From Methyloprofundus sp. (GTDB lineage: Bacteria; Pseudomonadota; Gammaproteobacteria; Methylococcales; Methylomonadaceae), in the NCBI GenBank assembly GCA_030636485.1, contig DAOVWV010000062.1:1-7783 (forward strand): DNA of 7,783 bases. The letters are read 5' to 3'. The translations under genes were made by a program, and so were the position numbers. The notes beneath the pieces are model-generated. The model ran no database searches. It was not told the DNA's origin and was given only the letters and a program-made list of their open reading frames with translations. Positions 6,525 through 7,783 of the stretch are shown piece by piece. The stretch's first letter is position 1, and each line of letters begins with the position of its first letter.

Positions 6525-6547
6525 TTCCCATGCTCTCTGCGTGGGAA
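6525..6547. repeat. Dispersed hairpin repeat (GTTCCC...GGGAAC type)
   Basis: TTCCCATGC (6525-6533) pairs with GCGTGGGAA (6539-6547) across a five-base loop; the stem has nine pairs including one T-G wobble. The core, TTCCCATGCTC...TGCGTGGGAACGC, looks like a short palindromic repeat I recall from intergenic regions of many gammaproteobacteria. It starts 15 bases after the channel stop codon and has no T run on either side, so a rho-independent terminator role is doubtful. Confidence 0.6.
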
Positions 6548-6558
6548 CGCTTCTATAA

Positions 6559-6583
6559 ACACTCTACTTACAAAGTAGAGTGT
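6559..6583. terminator. Perfect 11-bp hairpin between channel and sulfatase genes
   Basis: ACACTCTACTT (6559-6569) and AAGTAGAGTGT (6573-6583) pair perfectly around a three-base ACA loop. It lies 49 bases after the channel stop and 43 before the sulfatase ATG. The following TATAAACC is not a T run, so this is not a textbook intrinsic terminator. It could end the channel mRNA, protect a processed 3' end or mark an operator in the sulfatase leader. The structure is certain, the role is not. Confidence 0.5.
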
Positions 6584-6626
6584 ATAAACCAGCCAAAGAT
6601 TTACAGCACAATACAGGAGAATAACA

Positions 6627-7783
6627 ATGTCTAATATAGACAGAAGAACTCTGAGTATCGCAATATCAGCCGCTATTATATTAACAGTACAAGGGTGCAG
6701 TACACACAGCAACAGTGTTAATAAATCCAGCGACTATATGGGGGCAACACTGCCTTTTCAGCAAGCGGTCAACCAAAGCATCGCCAAGGAAACACTGGCA
6801 GAAAGCACTTTAGCCAAGCGTAAAGTTGAGTCATACTTACCCAAAGATGCGCCTAATATTCTGATTGTGCTGCTGGATGACGTTGGCTTCGGAGTTGCCG
6901 AAACGTTTGGTGGAGAGGTTAAAACACCCACACTCAGTCAGCTTGCTGATGAGGGTCTGGTTTACAATCAATTTCACACCACCTCTATTTGTTCACCGAC
7001 ACGCGCCTCTTTACTGACAGGCCGTAATCATACCCGTGTGGGTTCGGGTACGATTGCAGAACGCGCTGTCAATTGGGATGGCTATACAGGCGTTATTCCA
7101 AAAACCTCGGCCACTCTTGCAGAAGTGCTAAAGCAATATGGCTATAAAACCTCTGCTTTTGGTAAATGGCATAATTCACCTGCCACCCAAACCACGGCAA
7201 TGGGGCCGAAAGATAAATGGCCGAACGGTTATGGTTTTGAATATTTCTACGGATTTTTAGCGGGTGAAACTTCACAGTATGAACCGCGCTTAGTCGAAAA
7301 TTATAATTATGTAGAGCCACCTGTCGATGAGAAATATCATCTGACTGAAGATATGACTGAAAAGGCACTGGCCTGGCTGGATGAATATCAAGCCTTTTCA
7401 CCTGACAAACCTTTTCTTATGTACTGGGCTCCTGGTGCTGTGCATGGCCCACATCATGTTTTTAAAGAGTGGGCAGACAAATATAAAGGAAAATTTGATG
7501 ATGGCTGGGATGCTTATCGAGAACGTACTTATCAGCGTCAACTAGCTAAAGGGATTATTCCGGCGAATACTGAACTTACCCCACGAGATCCAAGCATGGC
7601 TTCCTGGGAGAGTATTCCCGAAAATCAACTGGCCTTTCAGCGCCGTCTGATGGAGGTCTATGCTGGTTTTGTCGAGCATACTGATCATCAGGTGGGGGTA
7701 TTACTGAATGGCCTGGAAGAGCGAGGGCTTAAGGATAATACCCTGGTGATTTATATCTTTGGTGATAATGGTTCCAGTGCCGA
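6627..7783 (+). CDS. Exported arylsulfatase (formylglycine type), 3' end cut off
   Basis: Predicted sulfate-ester hydrolase acting outside the cytoplasm; the natural substrate is unknown. I translated 385 codons without a stop up to the window edge. The sulfatase core shows metal-binding Asp84-Asp85 in IVLLDDVGFG, the signature CSPTRASLLTGR (122-133) whose Cys122 would become formylglycine, GKWH (179-182), VHGPHH (272-277) and GDN (379-381) for the second metal site. The order and spacing resemble the AtsA type, so perhaps 150-200 residues are missing. The N-terminus has RR at 6-7, a hydrophobic stretch and VQGC with Cys24, readable as a lipoprotein signal with an unusual Gln at -2, perhaps Tat-dependent. 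The ribosome-binding site AGGAGA (6615-6620) is six bases before the ATG. No sulfatase-maturing enzyme gene is in the window. Confidence 0.92.
   Translation, partial: MSNIDRRTLSIAISAAIILTVQGCSTHSNSVNKSSDYMGATLPFQQAVNQSIAKETLAESTLAKRKVESYLPKDAPNILIVLLDDVGFGVAETFGGEVKTPTLSQLADEGLVYNQFHTTSICSPTRASLLTGRNHTRVGSGTIAERAVNWDGYTGVIPKTSATLAEVLKQYGYKTSAFGKWHNSPATQTTAMGPKDKWPNGYGFEYFYGFLAGETSQYEPRLVENYNYVEPPVDEKYHLTEDMTEKALAWLDEYQAFSPDKPFLMYWAPGAVHGPHHVFKEWADKYKGKFDDGWDAYRERTYQRQLAKGIIPANTELTPRDPSMASWESIPENQLAFQRRLMEVYAGFVEHTDHQVGVLLNGLEERGLKDNTLVIYIFGDNGSSA

Noticed and set aside
6470..6712. Minus-strand frame of 80 codons across the channel/sulfatase gap
   Set aside because: It overlaps both gene ends and reads through the two hairpins; the peptide is typical of translated intergenic repeats.
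7093..7401. Minus-strand frame of 102 codons inside the sulfatase gene
   Set aside because: Antisense to conserved sulfatase sequence and without start signals.

Overview
This window looks like an accessory stretch of a proteobacterial chromosome, most likely gammaproteobacterial. The base composition leans towards AT. The thymidylate synthase resembles E. coli ThyA closely, and a REP-like repeat pair and a GTTCCC-type hairpin of gammaproteobacterial style are present. Genus cannot be decided from the sequence alone. There are no rRNA or tRNA genes, no CRISPR array and no transposase gene.

Layout. The left part (1-1611) is on the minus strand. It holds a class 3 lipase-like hydrolase and, downstream of it in the same direction, a thymidylate synthase gene (thyA) that runs off the left edge. 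A 389-base divergent intergenic region (1612-2000) separates these from a plus-strand block. It carries a plausible promoter on each side and a pair of inverted REP-like elements. The plus-strand block begins with five closely spaced genes (2001-4902): a DUF2092 lipoprotein, a small exported Asn-repeat protein whose ribosome-binding site lies inside the preceding gene, an SBF/BASS-like membrane transporter, a 91-residue exported protein of unknown function, and a four-helix DUF6524 membrane protein. Next come an MscS-type mechanosensitive channel with an extra periplasmic coiled-coil domain (5076-6509), two consecutive hairpins, and the first two thirds or so of an exported formylglycine sulfatase that runs off the right edge.

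How the genes fit together. Every plus-strand product is predicted to be exported or membrane-bound: two lipoproteins, two small secreted proteins and three membrane proteins. This suggests a cell-envelope gene set. The five-gene block has gaps of 4 to 58 bases and no clear internal terminator, so it is probably one transcript. The channel and the sulfatase may be separate units, because longer gaps with hairpins precede them. Three of the five block members are uncharacterised, and a shared role is an inference from position only. The lipase and thyA have no obvious functional link to the block.
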